Source: Pristionchus mayeri
Lineage: Eukaryota; Nematoda; Chromadorea; Rhabditida; Neodiplogasteridae
DNA: 64,000 bases
Assembly: GCA_036245805.1 (NCBI GenBank)
Contig: BTRK01000005.1
Coordinates: forward strand, 6,200,001-6,264,000
Direction: 5' to 3'
Shown: piece by piece, positions 24,001 to 36,300 of the stretch
How the letters are laid out: every line of letters begins with the position of its first letter
How positions within the stretch are numbered: position 1 is the stretch's first letter
Translations under genes and position numbers: made by a program
The notes under the pieces: generated by a model
What the model saw: only the letters and a program-made list of their open reading frames with translations
The model's database searches: none
What the model was told of the DNA's origin: nothing

Positions 24001-26244
24001 TTTTTCAAATCGGAAAAACCCACAAAAGTTATTATGCGGAAGTTATAGTCCATATATGGAACTAACTTTTCGCCAAAAATCGGACAAATCGTGAAGAAGA
24101 AAAAAAAAGAGCGCGCACTTTAGTAGGGTGGTCCCAAAATGGGTTCAAGACAGAGAAACTTCCAAAAGTTTAATTGGCTGCTATCGGGCTCAAATACATC
24201 CATAATCATCCAAAACAACATTTCAAGTTGTTTCCCCAATTGTTGTAACACTGTAAATGGCCAAAAACTACAGTATGACCTCAAATTAGAAAATCAATAT
24301 TTTTACCTTCAACAGCCTATGGGATGGGAGCTATTGCGCTAAATCGGTTCCAAGTAGTGTAGGAACATCCCATGAAACGTGTCAAAGAAAGAGGGCACCT
24401 GAAAACATGATATTTCATGCTATGAATCCGTGGAAAGGCGCAAAACTGTAATTTCGGCCGAAATAGTCCTAGGGTACCGCCTCATGGCTAGAATTGTAGA
24501 GCATGATGAGCTGAACATTTCATCTGTTGAAAGTTAGCTTCTATCTATTCATTGCAGCGCGCTAGAGAGGGTGTCCCATATGTTGTTGAAGGTAAAAATA
24601 TTGATTTTCTAATTTGAGGTCATACTGTAGTTTTAGGCCATTTACAGTGTTACAACAATTGGGGAAACAACTTGAAATATTGTTTTGGATGATTATGGAT
24701 GTATTTGAGCCTGATAGCAGCCAATTAAACTTTTGGAAGTTTCTCAGTCTTGAACCCATTTTGGGACCACCCTACTAAAGTGCGCGCTCTTTTTTTCATC
24801 TTCACGATTGTCTGATTTTTGGCGATAAGTTAGTTACATATAGGCACTATAACTTCTGCATAATAACTTTTGTGGGTTTTTCCGATTTGAAAAATTTCGA
24901 CATTTTTAGTCCGGCCGACCGCCCGCACAGGAGCGTGCACTTGGAATGACATGGTCAACATGAAAGTTGTAGCCCTGGATCTCCTCTTTCATTTTAAGCA
25001 AAGAACTGCCTTCTATCTTTAGTTTAAACGATGTTATGATTAATTAAATGCGCCCGATTTGACTTCGAAAAGTGATAGTGCCAAGTTTGGCCTTCTGTAT
25101 CTCGAAGATGACGACAGATATCAAAATTCTAACGACGCAGTTTGAAAGAGCATCATTTGAAATACTTTGTTTTAAATTTGTAGAGGGAGTCGTTGATTTT
25201 GAATTTCACTGCCGACTACCCCCCTAAAATGGTCGATTCTCTCGCGATTCCTCTCATATACGATAAAATTGCAATAATTCCAAACTGTTTACAAGGCTGC
25301 TAACATTATTATCTAATAATAACAAAAACTATAAGTTCGACAAATAGTTCTGGTTTTAAAATGTTCGTTGAAGGTGAACATACAAAAAGTAAAATTATTG
25401 TCTAAACTGTAAACTTACCGCAATTCATCTCGCGACATCGCGTGGTCTCTCTCTCTGCCCAGCGACTCGAGAGCGAATGGCAGAGACTGAATTAGCATAT
25501 CATTTTAAGACAGTTTCAGTGTTCTGCAAAAAAGTATTTTTCAAATTCGAGAACGATTTTGGAAGCCGAAAATTCTATTTTGAGAACGGATTTGTCCTCA
25601 ATTCTGCACATATTTTCAATTTGTGACTAACGTTAAAAACTGTGCAGGGATTGATTTATTGCTCTATCTATTTTCTGTGCCAATAAGTTTCCCGGTTCTG
25701 CTTCCTCTGACGCGCAACATATCTGGTAATACGAGGAGCTTCCCTTCCCTACTCTCGATGATGAATAATTCATCGCGTTAGTGAGGTGCTGCTACTGCGC
25801 AAACATTTTCGTACGATCGACTAACATGTTCATTATCCATTCATCTCTGAAAACTGCTCAGCTAAGTTTACAACATTTGACCAAAATTGTTGACGACTGT
25901 TGTAGAGAAATCATTGACATCTAAAATTTAAAAAAATTAGACTAACATGTTCATTATCCACTCCATCCCTGATTACTGTTGTAATCACTTCGAAGGTGCG
26001 AGTTAGAAGATGTCCGAGAGGGCCTCCCAAACCGAATGACTGAACATTTTATTGGTGAAAGAAAGAAAATTTTAGTGCTCTAAAGTAGACTAGACGATTA
26101 CCGCTTCACGATTATTAAAAAAAGGTAACTTCCGCCTTTTCGAGTTATTCCACCTCGTAATTCGAATTAATACAAAAAAACCCTTACCCTGGTCCGCCAT
26201 TCTTCAAGGCTGGCTAGGCGGAACGCCTTTAGTTGCTCGGCCAT
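21004..26244 (-). CDS. Four-finger C2H2 zinc-finger protein (365 aa)
   Basis: Twelve exons: 26188-26244, 25419-25486, 23319-23601, 23064-23156, 22773-22850, 22580-22636, 22286-22364, 22043-22117, 21727-21788, 21504-21588, 21239-21316, 21004-21086. They sum to 1098 nt, an exact frame. The N-terminus starts MAEQLKAFRLASLEEWRTR. Exon 3 holds a Met/Gly-rich repeat (MGG units) and an acidic patch. Each finger has its own exon: C217/C220/H233/H237, C242/C245/H257/H262, C317/C320/H333/H337 and C342/C345/H357/H362. Fingers 1 and 3 have the spacing x12-x3, fingers 2 and 4 x11-x4. A basic-then-acidic linker (RSRRSGKKNAW...DDDDE) and an STEP-rich stretch separate the pairs. A nuclear, nucleic-acid-binding role is inferred from the family. 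Intron 2 is almost entirely a 1.6-kb inverted repeat. Confidence 0.85.
22500..22560. repeat. Partial copy of the TGACGTCA-type foldback MITE
   Basis: ATGACGTCATAG at the left and GACATGACCTCATAG followed by ATCCGACTTAGTGCCC at the right. The outermost left arm is missing. It lies in the intron between zinc-finger exons 6 and 7. Confidence 0.65.
23672..25260. repeat. Long inverted repeat IR1 (1.59 kb) inside the zinc-finger gene
   Basis: The ends ATATGAGAGGAATCGCGAGA and TCTCGCGATTCCTCTCATAT are inverse. The arms (roughly 23672-24320 and 24580-25260) stay co-linear apart from small indels; the right arm has about 30 bp extra near 25110. A loop of about 250 bp separates them. Both arms contain the same short frame in mirror orientation (24139-24342 + and 24562-24759 -), an expected consequence of the palindrome rather than evidence of coding. 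It fills intron 2 of the zinc-finger gene. Confidence 0.9.
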
Positions 26245-26956
26245 TGCTCAAGGTTGGATTTGCTATCTAAAATTTTAACTTTCAAAGTTTGCATCGTGAT
26301 TAATGGTCACCGATAAACATGCATAAATTAAGAAGGGACAAAGGTGTGCAACTTAGGAATAGTTCTGGAAAAGCCATTTTTTGTGAGAAATATGGTATAA
26401 CCGATCCAATTTGCATTTGTAGGACTAATTATGCATGAGTATTCATGATTTAATAGATGCATACAATTAGCATTGAGATAGCCGAGGCACATGGCGTAAA
26501 TTGGGTTGACTGAGGGGAAATGCTCTTCCCTTCCACTTTCTCTGTCTATCTCTCCCCACTTTCCCTTCTCACATCCGCTTTGCGCGCTCAGCAAGAGAGA
26601 GCGTGTGTGATTGCGATAGAATTCGTAAACCCGTCCTAGCCATGCACTTTTATTGAGAATTCCCTTTCTCTGATGATCAACTAAAATCTCGATATACGCG
26701 TTGCACGTAGGCAACTTATTACAATAATGATAAAATACCATCCAGTTCATTAGAAATGTCGCATAATCTAAAATAGTGTAAGCAAATACGATTTAGAATC
26801 AATGAACAGTCTAGTAAACTAGCATTAGCGCATGGCCTAGAATTGGCTGAATAGAAGGACAGATGGTGGGTTTGGAATGGGGATGACTCGGCACGAAATA
26901 GCCCTCTTTATTCCGCGCGCTCTCTCGCCAGTCAGAGCATCTTGCGAGCGCTACGA

Positions 26957-27070
26957 ATTAGAGTGCGCTATTCGGGTAATGGTCTCTTCATTTCCCACAC
27001 TCTCTCGGCCGGCCGAGTGGTGAGACAGTGTGAGAAACGAAGCGACCATTACCCGAATAACGAACTCTAC
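26957..27070. repeat. Foldback MITE of the CCGGTCGA / CTCTTCATT family
   Basis: TTAGAGTGCGCTATTCGGGT and ACCCGAATAACGAACTCTA form the ends. CACACTCTCTCGGCCGGCCG marks the centre. Related copies lie at 28034-28147, 38038-38146, 38153-38274, 59325-59585 and 62567-62650. Confidence 0.75.
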
Positions 27071-28033
27071 TCAGAATGGGGAGGGACTTAGCCAAGCCAT
27101 TCTTAATTCAGGCTGACCTAGACGTATGACCGCGCACTCGCTCCCACTCTCCCTGTCTGGCACCAATCCATCGACGAGAGAGCATGGGCAATTGAGAGAG
27201 TGCTGAGACTCCAAGGTAGGCAATTATCTCGGATAATCCCTGCCCTGTGAGAATAAAACTGTTGCACAATAGAGGTGTAATAAAAAAGTCATCATATGTA
27301 GATAAAAACGTAATTGCTAAAGTATATCTAAAAAAACACTCGAAGCATTATCACTTTAGATGAACCACTACTTAAAACATAATAGGTTTAGGAATAAGCA
27401 ATGGTAGAGCAATTACTCATTGATATCAAACATGAAAGGGAGCACTAATAATAAGGCCCTAAAATCGATAGAATTGAAAAGCAATGTGTGCATTTGGGAT
27501 AGTTATGATAAAAAGAGATGATAAGAAGACCTTGCGGCTACAATCTAACCACAATTTGGGGGCTTCATGCCCGTATATGTGAGAGGAAATGGTCGATATT
27601 CGGGGCTAGGAACAGAATGGGAAAGGGGGAAAAGGGGGGAGGGAAGAGAAGACCCTCTCTCTCGCCTATACACATCTGCCAGAACGGGAGGCACAAGAGG
27701 GTGAGGGGAGTGAGTGAGAGAGAGAGAGAGGGAGAGAGAGACTCTCCTCTCTCCTCGTATTCTCTCTTGACCCTCAGAGGGAGGGCTAGCCCTCCCGTGA
27801 GCAAAGAGTAGCGAGGTCGGGGAGAGATAGACTAGTGCTACCTTAATACGACGGTGGGAGTGGAATGGGCTGAATAAGATGGATTGCATATCTGGCCTCA
27901 GCAGGTTTTTGCGGTCAGCAGATTGTACAAACGATTTTTTAAAAAAACGTAAAATACAGTCCTACGTAGTGAGTACATCTCTATTTCCCTAGCGATGCAA
28001 TGAGAATGTAAATATACCTGAAAGAGTGAACAG

Positions 28034-28147
28034 TATAGTTCGAAATTCGGGTCACGGTCTCTTCATTCTACACACTCTCTAGACCGGTCGATCGGCGAGA
28101 GAGTGAGTAGAATGAAGAGACCGTAGTGTCATTTCTCGAACTCTAGT
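28034..28147. repeat. Foldback MITE of the CCGGTCGA / CTCTTCATT family
   Basis: ACGGTCTCTTCATTCTACAC pairs with GTAGAATGAAGAGACCGT around AGACCGGTCGATCGGCG. The outer ends AGTTCGA and TCGAACT are inverse. Confidence 0.85.
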
Positions 28148-28715
28148 GGACAGGACAGGGATTTAATGTGAGGGTGGTAGTGTAATGGGACGAATATGAT
28201 GGATTGCTTCTCTGGTGCCTTTGATGAGGAGATGGTAGAGATAAGATGTAATCTCATTAGCACGTATTGCCTGATCTCCCATTTTTTTTCTATTTTGTTG
28301 ATCAAAGTTGCATGATTTATTCTAAAATATCAATACATTTACCTACCTGTCACAGAGTGACATCAGAAAATTACTAAATAGGATTTATACATTAGTAATA
28401 GCGTCAAACGCGGTCATTTGCATTTGTCGTTAATGCATGAAATAACTTCCTTTTTTATCTATCCCTTCCCCAAATAAGATATATGAACCGAACTAACAAC
28501 TGGGTGTCAAAAAGATAATCAAGTGAGGAGCCGTTTGTCCTAAAATTGAAATTGTCTTAAAATTTAAAAGCTCGATCCCCTAAAACATGTATTTATCTAT
28601 CAATAATACGTACATGTACCTCACGGAATGCATGCAATCATATTACACTGCTCAAACGTAAGAATATATCTTTTATGAATTCCTCACTGCTCAGAGAGGG
28701 AAGAGAGGTATATTA

Positions 28716-29982
28716 TTAGGTTGTAACATAAGTTTTGTCGCATTTCGGAGGTTTACAATATTTCCATGAAGGATACTTCTCAATCATTCCCAATACCTGA
28801 CCTCCTAGTATATGTTTGGGGTATGCATACACATTCAAACCATATAGTAGAGCTGAACTGCCCACGCTGGCTATGCGAAAAATATTAATATGAACTGATT
28901 TAAATTTGGTGCAAATTTTATTAATTTGTTTGATCGGGTGCTAGTTCGCAGAGACAAATAATGAACCAAACTTTTACAGCATGGTGATATGCCCCGTCAA
29001 TGCTCTTTCAAAATATATGCCTGATATGATGCTATGTTGAGCGGAACCAAAGATATACTTCACTGAGTGTAAGGTTAGCCGCTGATTCATAGCCAACTTG
29101 ACCAACTCTTCTGAATCCAGAATTACAACAACACTGACTAACATAAGTGCGTTCCAATTACCACTCATGGAGGTCTAATTTATCATTAAACAGGTGAGAG
29201 AAAGAACACTCTTCTTGTGGAAAATTTGAATGTTCATTAATTCAATTCGCACACAATTTTACCAAAAAAAGCAAGTTTAGGTGTTTCGAATTAAAGATTG
29301 TCATTCGAAAGCTATTGATTTCCAAAATTATCCCAAGTAGAATTATCCCAAGGGAAGGGTTGATGGTTCGGATGGACACAATAAATCAGATATTGAACAT
29401 GTGTGTGAGGTAGGAATTTGAACAAAGTGCCAATTTCAGTAGTTTCATTTACATACCATCGTTCTGAATGGAGCCACTTTTCTCAACAGAATCCAATCTA
29501 CCCCAAACTTTGTCTGTATACTGTTCACTTTGGGTGAACTATATTCCACCCCTATTTGGATCTCGATATCTATTGAGAAGAAAATTCGGAGTGCAAAAGA
29601 TTTCGCGACCGTCACCTACAATACACATTATACAAACTCGTCTAAATTTCTAGAACGCTTTTCGTTTGTCATTATCCGTGAGTGGTTCAAAATTATGCCC
29701 GTATGTAGTATTTTACGCAAATCACACTAAATAGGTATAATTCCCCCTTTTCACGAAGAGCGGATGCGTGAAAATGATTTGTAATCCTGATCTTAGTACA
29801 ACTTTGTCTGACTAATCTGCCTCCCTAACTGCCTTGACAGGACTGAAGTAAAGCGCGTAAGAAAGGGTACGAAGTCCCTCACTGATTATGAATAACGAAA
29901 TTGGGACTAAATTAATGCAAAGAATTTCTGAGGTTAGAATGCATAAGAGATTGGACGCGACAAAACTTATGTTACAGCCTGA
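28716..29982. mobile_element. Decayed mariner-type transposon, 1267 bp
   Basis: The ends TTAGGTTGTAACATAAGTTT and AAACTTATGTTACAGCCTGA are inverse and flanked by TA at 28714-28715 and 29983-29984. The length is that of a complete mariner, but I find no continuous transposase frame on either strand. Confidence 0.8.
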
Positions 29983-30044
29983 TAAAAGGTTTCAGACTAA
30001 TACTGAAATTGATCGCCCGGGCACTTGAAAGGATTATATCCATT

Positions 30045-30109
30045 ACGTCATTAGCATATCAAAGGAGACATGACGCAATACGTCTAATCCGATCTAGTGC
30101 CCCTCCGCA
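30045..30109. repeat. Partial TGACGTCA-type foldback MITE
   Basis: ATTACGTCATTAGCATATC, then GACATGACGCAATACG and ATCCGATCTAGTGCCCC. Degenerate arms. Confidence 0.55.
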
Positions 30110-30323
30110 TTATAGCCCCTGACCTTGCCAGAGATACATTCTCCTCCAGATCAGACTAGAAACAGCTGACTTGTTCCGAGTTCGAGACTTCAACCGGACT
30201 TTTTTGTGATTTTTTTTCTGATAAAGCAAAAAAACAGACAATAAAGGCTCGATTAATGTTTGCATAATATTGGAAAATATGCGTGCATGACAATAAATTA
30301 TAATAAATAAATAAGAACACTAG

Positions 30324-33300
30324 CTATGCTGTACTCTTCGGCGGTTGCCTGCATCCGCAAAAGAAGGCGCCGCCCTTGTACACAGTGTTGCAGCCCAAGA
30401 CGCAGAAAGTGTGCAGCCACTTGTCGCAACCGTCGCATTGCACCTCAAATAAATTAATTAAATACTAATACAATATGTCGCTCATGAACTGCATGTGTAT
30501 ACATACTATTATTATTTTACAATTGTCGTGCACTTCACTCTAATCAAAAAGTCGCAAAGGCCAACTTGCATCCATTTTTTTTCAATATGCAACTTACGAT
30601 TAAAGCAAAAACAATAGATATAGCACTGCTCACCCAGTGTGGCTCCATGTCTTCCGGCACTGCACACGGCTCTGCTCCGCAGATGCTTTCCGCATCAGAT
30701 TCTTCCGTGCGACCCACGTACTCTTCTACACTATACTCGGGAACGGCATCAGTTCTCTGGAAAAATAATAATTAGATAAGACTTATAGAGATGATAAATC
30801 ACTATCCATACAGCACTTTATTACACAGCAGAAATGTATCGAACAATCGCATATCACGTGTCTTCTGAGAGATTGCATGAAAATAGGCTCCAGGAGGAAC
30901 TAGCTGCAAAAGTTTAAGCAATATTTCCAAGAAAATTGTGGCAGAGTCCATTGGGGACGAGAAAACTTTTGTACATGCGATTTGGGTTGGAGCCGGCTTT
31001 TAGGCATTTTACGGTCTTCCACCCGGCTCTGTCATAAAACCTTTCGTTTTTGAGCTACAAATACGGCAGAGAGCTCAAAATGTGCGGAAAATTATTCTAA
31101 GAAACTTTCATGTTGACAACTAATCTGTATGAAGTAGAAGTCACCCTCTAAATATCGAAAAACTTTATGTAAATCCATTCAAAAAATCATATTAGGCTTA
31201 GGACCCCCCGTTTCACCGGTTTCTGAACAAAGATTCAGAAACTATATACTCATATTAGTCTAGGAAAAAATACGTTCCTGAATCTGTAGGGTGTAAATAC
31301 GTCTAAACAAACCAAAGTATGTGCTAAGGTCGCAAAATCCAAAATTTAAATTTCAAATTTTTGATTCGTCATCGCTCAGGTACATCTCTTTTTTCATATA
31401 TTTCATATAACGTGCCCATTTATGCAAAATTCAGTTAAAAAAACATGAACCTATCCAACTTTCTAAAAATTCATATTTTCACCTCTGAAATCTTAAATTT
31501 GCATGTTGCTAACTCATCATTTCGAGATCATTACATGTGCTGACTATATACAAGTTATAGTATGCTTAGCCATGAGCAAAAATATGTGGTACATAGCGCC
31601 TCCATTATTTCGATGCTCCACTTTTTGATGCTCGAATATGGGATTTCGACAACTACGATGAGGTAGAAAAAATGTTTTTGAAATGGATATTGCGAATTCA
31701 GATGATTTATACCTTTGAAAAATGTTTTTGTATGAAGATTAATTAGAAATGAACAGAAAAAAGGCACATTTCGAGATTTTTCGAAAATGCAAATTTCCGA
31801 ATTCTGAAAATTTCGCAAAAATTTGAAAACATAAAATTCACGGAATTCGTGTTCATTTCTAATTAATCTTCATACAAAAACATTTTTTCAAAGATATAAA
31901 TCATCAGAATTCGCAATATCCATTTCAAAAACATTATTTCTACCTCATCGACGTTGTCGAAATCCCATATTCGAGCATCAAAAAGTGGAGCATCGAAATA
32001 ATGGAGGTGCTATGTACCATATATTTTTACTCATGGCTAAGCATACTATAACTTGTATATAGTCAGCACATGTAATGATCTCGAAATGATGAGTTAGCAA
32101 CATGCAAATTTAAGATTTCAGAGGTGAAAATATGAATTTTTAGAAAGTTGGACAGGTTCATGCTTTTTCAACTGCATTTTGCATAAATGGGCACGTTATA
32201 TGAAATATATGAAAAAAGAGATGTACCTGAGCGATTATCAATCAAAAATTTGAAATTGAAATTTTGGATTTTGCGACGTTAGCACATACTTTGGTTTGTT
32301 TAGACGTATTTACACCCCTACATATTCAGGATCGTATTTTTCCTAGACTAATATGAGTATGTAGTTTCTGAATCTGTGTTCAGAAACCGGTGAAACGGGG
32401 GTCCTAAGCCTAGTATGATTTTTTGAATGGATTTACATAAAGTTTTTCGATATTTAGAGGATGACGTCAACTTCATACAAATTAGTTGTCAACATGAAAG
32501 TTTCTTAGAATAATTTTCCGCACATTTTGAGCTCTCTGCCTTATTTGTAGCTCAAAAACGAAAGGTTTCGTGACAGAGCCGTGTGGAAGACCGTAAAATG
32601 CCTAAAAGCCGGCTCCAGCCCAAATCGCGTGTACAAAAGTTTTCTCATCCCCAATGGACTCTGCCATAATTTTCTTGGAAATATTGCTTAAACTTTTGCA
32701 GCTAGTTCCTCATGGTCATGCAATCTATCAGAAGACACGTGATATATCATGTTAGCCGGAAAGTCTTTGATTTGTTTTAACACTGAACGTCCCTAATGGA
32801 TTTTGGATTTCACTCATTCCTAGTGAATAACACACAGTGATGGGCCGTTATAGTAAGCACCTCCCCATTCCTTTCCCTTCAGTCAGGCTCTAGTAGAGCA
32901 ACGATGTATCATCCTGGAGCCACCCACTTCCGACATGTTCTGCTATACCTCACTCTATCCTACACCACGATGAAGGATTCGGAGACCCTACTGAAGAATT
33001 TTTATAACACATATGCCCCTCTACAACACCTTCAGGAATTGGATCCATCGCTTCGAAGAAAACGACTTTTCCCTCAATGCATGGGATCGATCTGAGAGAC
33101 CGCGTTCGTTGCATTTTGAAACTTTGAAGAAAGCTGTTGAAACGGACGCACTTCAAAGTGCCCGTAAAATTTCTATTGCACTTAGAGTCCACCATAGCAC
33201 TGTCAGAGAAAGCTTAAGATCTCTTGAAATGAGAAAATATATCGGTCGATTCATATCATTCATTTCTGAGGCAAGCCAGCCGAGACCGTCGTGTCGATTA

Positions 33301-36300
33301 TTCCATTACTCTCCTCATTCTCCAAGGTGGGGATCGATGGCTGGAACGGCTCGTAACGGAGAATGAGAAGTGGGTCCTCTAAGATAACAACCACAGCAGA
33401 GCCCAGTAAGAAAAACGAGCTGGTAATGTGGTGGGGAGCGGATGGAGTGAACCAATCGGAGCTACTCCCTGAGGGCATGGCAATTACCGGGACCAAGTAC
33501 GTCACATATCTACATAATTTGAAGTTGGAAATCTATCGTTCAAGGCTGAAGGACAAGAAAGTGTATAATCAGCAAAATGACCCCCGTCCCAAGGTCTCAA
33601 ATCAAGTCGAGCAGGAATTGGCTGGATATGGATGGATGGTTCTCCCTCACCCCCCATATTCTCCTGGCATGGCCCTGTCTGATTACTGGTTTTTCGCAGA
33701 CCTGGCCCATGCCGTTCGAGGTAGGTCGTTCAATTACCGTGGAAGTTTGGAGTATGCTCTCAAGCATTTCTTTGATTCGCGCTCAGGCGGGTTCTCAAGG
33801 TAGGGGATTCATACATTGCAGGTACGTCGGGTACATATTGCCAATAATGAGGACAAGTATAATTGAACGTATGCTTTTCCCTTCCCCAAGAAATAAAGTT
33901 TTGAAAAATACACAAAGACTTTCCGGCCAACCTAATAGAAACCCCATAAACAAACCTTGCTATTCTTCCTCTTTGTTGTCCTTGTCTTCTGAGCACTCGT
34001 AGAAGGCTGAAATTAGTCATGTAAATCAATGAAATATTGCGCGAAAAACGGATATAGTCTTCACCTCATGTTTTTCGCTTCCGGCGACTGAACTCCTAAT
34101 ACACTTCCTCTTGATACTCATCCTCATGTCCTTCTCGCTCGCCTCGTCGGTCTCAGAATCCATCGTTTTCCTTCTTCGTGTTGTTTTCGGCATCGACCTT
34201 CTCTGTAATAAGTTTACCCTACACAACATCCACACTATCAGAATGGATGGCTTAATTTTCCCTGGGGCACCCTTTCACAGTCACCAATAGGCGACAACAA
34301 TAAGCGAGATTTATTTCCCGCGCGTCGGAACTAGATCAGATGATCACCGTAAGTCAACAAAAAAAATCTCGTTTCCTCAGTAAATCCTCTATCGATTCCC
34401 AAAAAGCAGAAGGTCAAATGTAAAAAATACTGGACATGGTAAAATTATTGATCCGTCGGTCATCCTTCTTAGCGCCGATGAGACCGGCTGCTAGATCAGT
34501 GGAAATGGCTTACCTCATTCGTAGCTCTGCTCACGCGTGAGCTGCTTCTTGTGCTCGGCGTGCTAAGGTTTTCCTTCCCCATTGCATTTATTGATTGGTC
34601 GTTGCAGTTCTCGTCATTTATTGATGCCCTCTTTGGTTCTATTTGTTCCTGCAATCATGGATTATTCACATTACGAAATTTCGAAATATTGGCTTACCTC
34701 TAATCTGCTCCGGCTTTGGAGAAATTCGGTGAATGTCGGCACGCTCGTCCTCCGTCTCTGCTGCCTTGCCGCCTCAACTTCACTTTCGTCCTGCAATATG
34801 CATCTATGAGAAATTAAGTTGACCACGATGAACTTTAAAGTTTTTCTCGCAATCTCACTTTGGCAGGCCTTGTTTGAATATTAGGCGACCAGCTTCATGT
34901 TTGTTGTTTTTACATTTATGCCTTACGGAATGTTATCGCGCACAAATCAGGTACTCACTAAAGCGTGCGGTATTGTGTGAGCTGCACCGGGTTGCAGCTG
35001 CATGCTGCAGTATGGTGTAGCACTATCAGCAGCGTGTGCAGCAGCTAGAAGTCCCTGCAGGTACGTTTAGTTTAATCCAATTGTAAGATTCTAACTATGT
35101 ATTACTTTGATTATGATATGCTGAGCTTACCTTTCGGAGTCTCCTAATGTCGGGTTTGTAATCACGTCCCCTCGCCTCCACATCCCCTTCAGCCCCTTCT
35201 GTCGCAGCATTGCCGGGCGAAAGATAGGACTCGTCCAGATATCCGACGTTCTGTTCTCGGTGTGATCGATCATCCACCTTTAAGGAACAACAATACATGT
35301 TTGGAGATCGCAAGCTCCGCCCACATGACTGCGTAAGATTCACTCAAATCCAGGATGTCAAACATCGATCTGTTCTTTGGGACCAACACGTTTTACCATT
35401 TGGTGTATTATACTTGCCTTGCTCTTTACAGTTTCCCCTGGTATTTTAACGTTTTTTTTTGAAAATATTTTTTTTGTATTCGTTTTGCACTTCATCCATA
35501 TCTTGATATTCTTTCATCATATTTTCGAATGTTTGTAACTTTCAATATCCATGTACTAGCTGTAAATGTCTGTAAATTTTTGTCGACGTGGAACCAACTT
35601 TACCTCGTCGACATTAAGATTTTCATTTTGAAGTAGTTGCCGCAGCCATTGCTCCTGTTGCTGGCAGTTCGCATATTCCGCAGCGTCTAGGGGCACCGTG
35701 TCCAGGAATTCCAGGCCGAACTGCAACTTTGCCAATGATGATACCTTATTGTCTTCGATAGCCTCGTCGATATTGAGAAAAAAGTCTATCATTTTTGTTT
35801 TAGAAAAAAGTCTATCATTTTACAAACCGTTTCCCTGTGATCCATTTCATACTGATCTTCAGTGGCGTCCACCTCTTCATCAGCATCTGCATCGTCACCG
35901 GCAGCAACATCATATGATGCAGCAGCAGCAACATCAGGCTCCGATAGCTGATGTTCATCATCTAGCAGTGCATCGCTCGCAAAATGCTGCATCTACAAAC
36001 ACTATTTGTGAATCCCGAATATCCTTGTACTGATTGACAGGCGTTTTTTTCTTCAAATATATCAGATCTACCATATACTAGGTCAAATTAGCTCACCCTC
36101 ATTAGCATTTCTATTGAAGGTGTATCTTCGTCCGCCTCCTCCGATATGCCACTGAGGCCAGCAAAGTCACGGCCGCGAACGGCTGCATCGTGTAATTCAT
36201 AGACCATTCTTCCTAGCGCGGAGGCCATCGCATGAATCACGCTTTCGAGGGGTAGCCTGCAAGAGGTAACATTGCTAGGGTTGGCAATACAGTTATCTTA

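Larger units (their letters stand above)
26245..30323. other. 4-kb intergenic region dominated by repeats
   Basis: Holds the likely promoter of the zinc-finger gene, foldback elements, a GA/CT-rich low-complexity tract near 27640-27780, a decayed mariner and a TGACGTCA-family fragment. The 140-codon frame at 26328-26750 (-) shows no domain or splice support. I find no gene. Confidence 0.55.

Noticed and set aside
24139..24759. Mirror-image open frames on opposite strands (about 62 codons each)
   Set aside because: They are the same sequence read from the two arms of palindrome IR1; no start context, splice partner or family similarity.
26328..26750. 140-codon frame on the minus strand
   Set aside because: No domain, poor composition for a protein, no splice-linked exons; lies in repeat-rich intergenic DNA.
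27545..27889. Overlapping frames on both strands with Ser/Leu/Glu/Arg repeats
   Set aside because: Translations of a GA/CT microsatellite-like tract.
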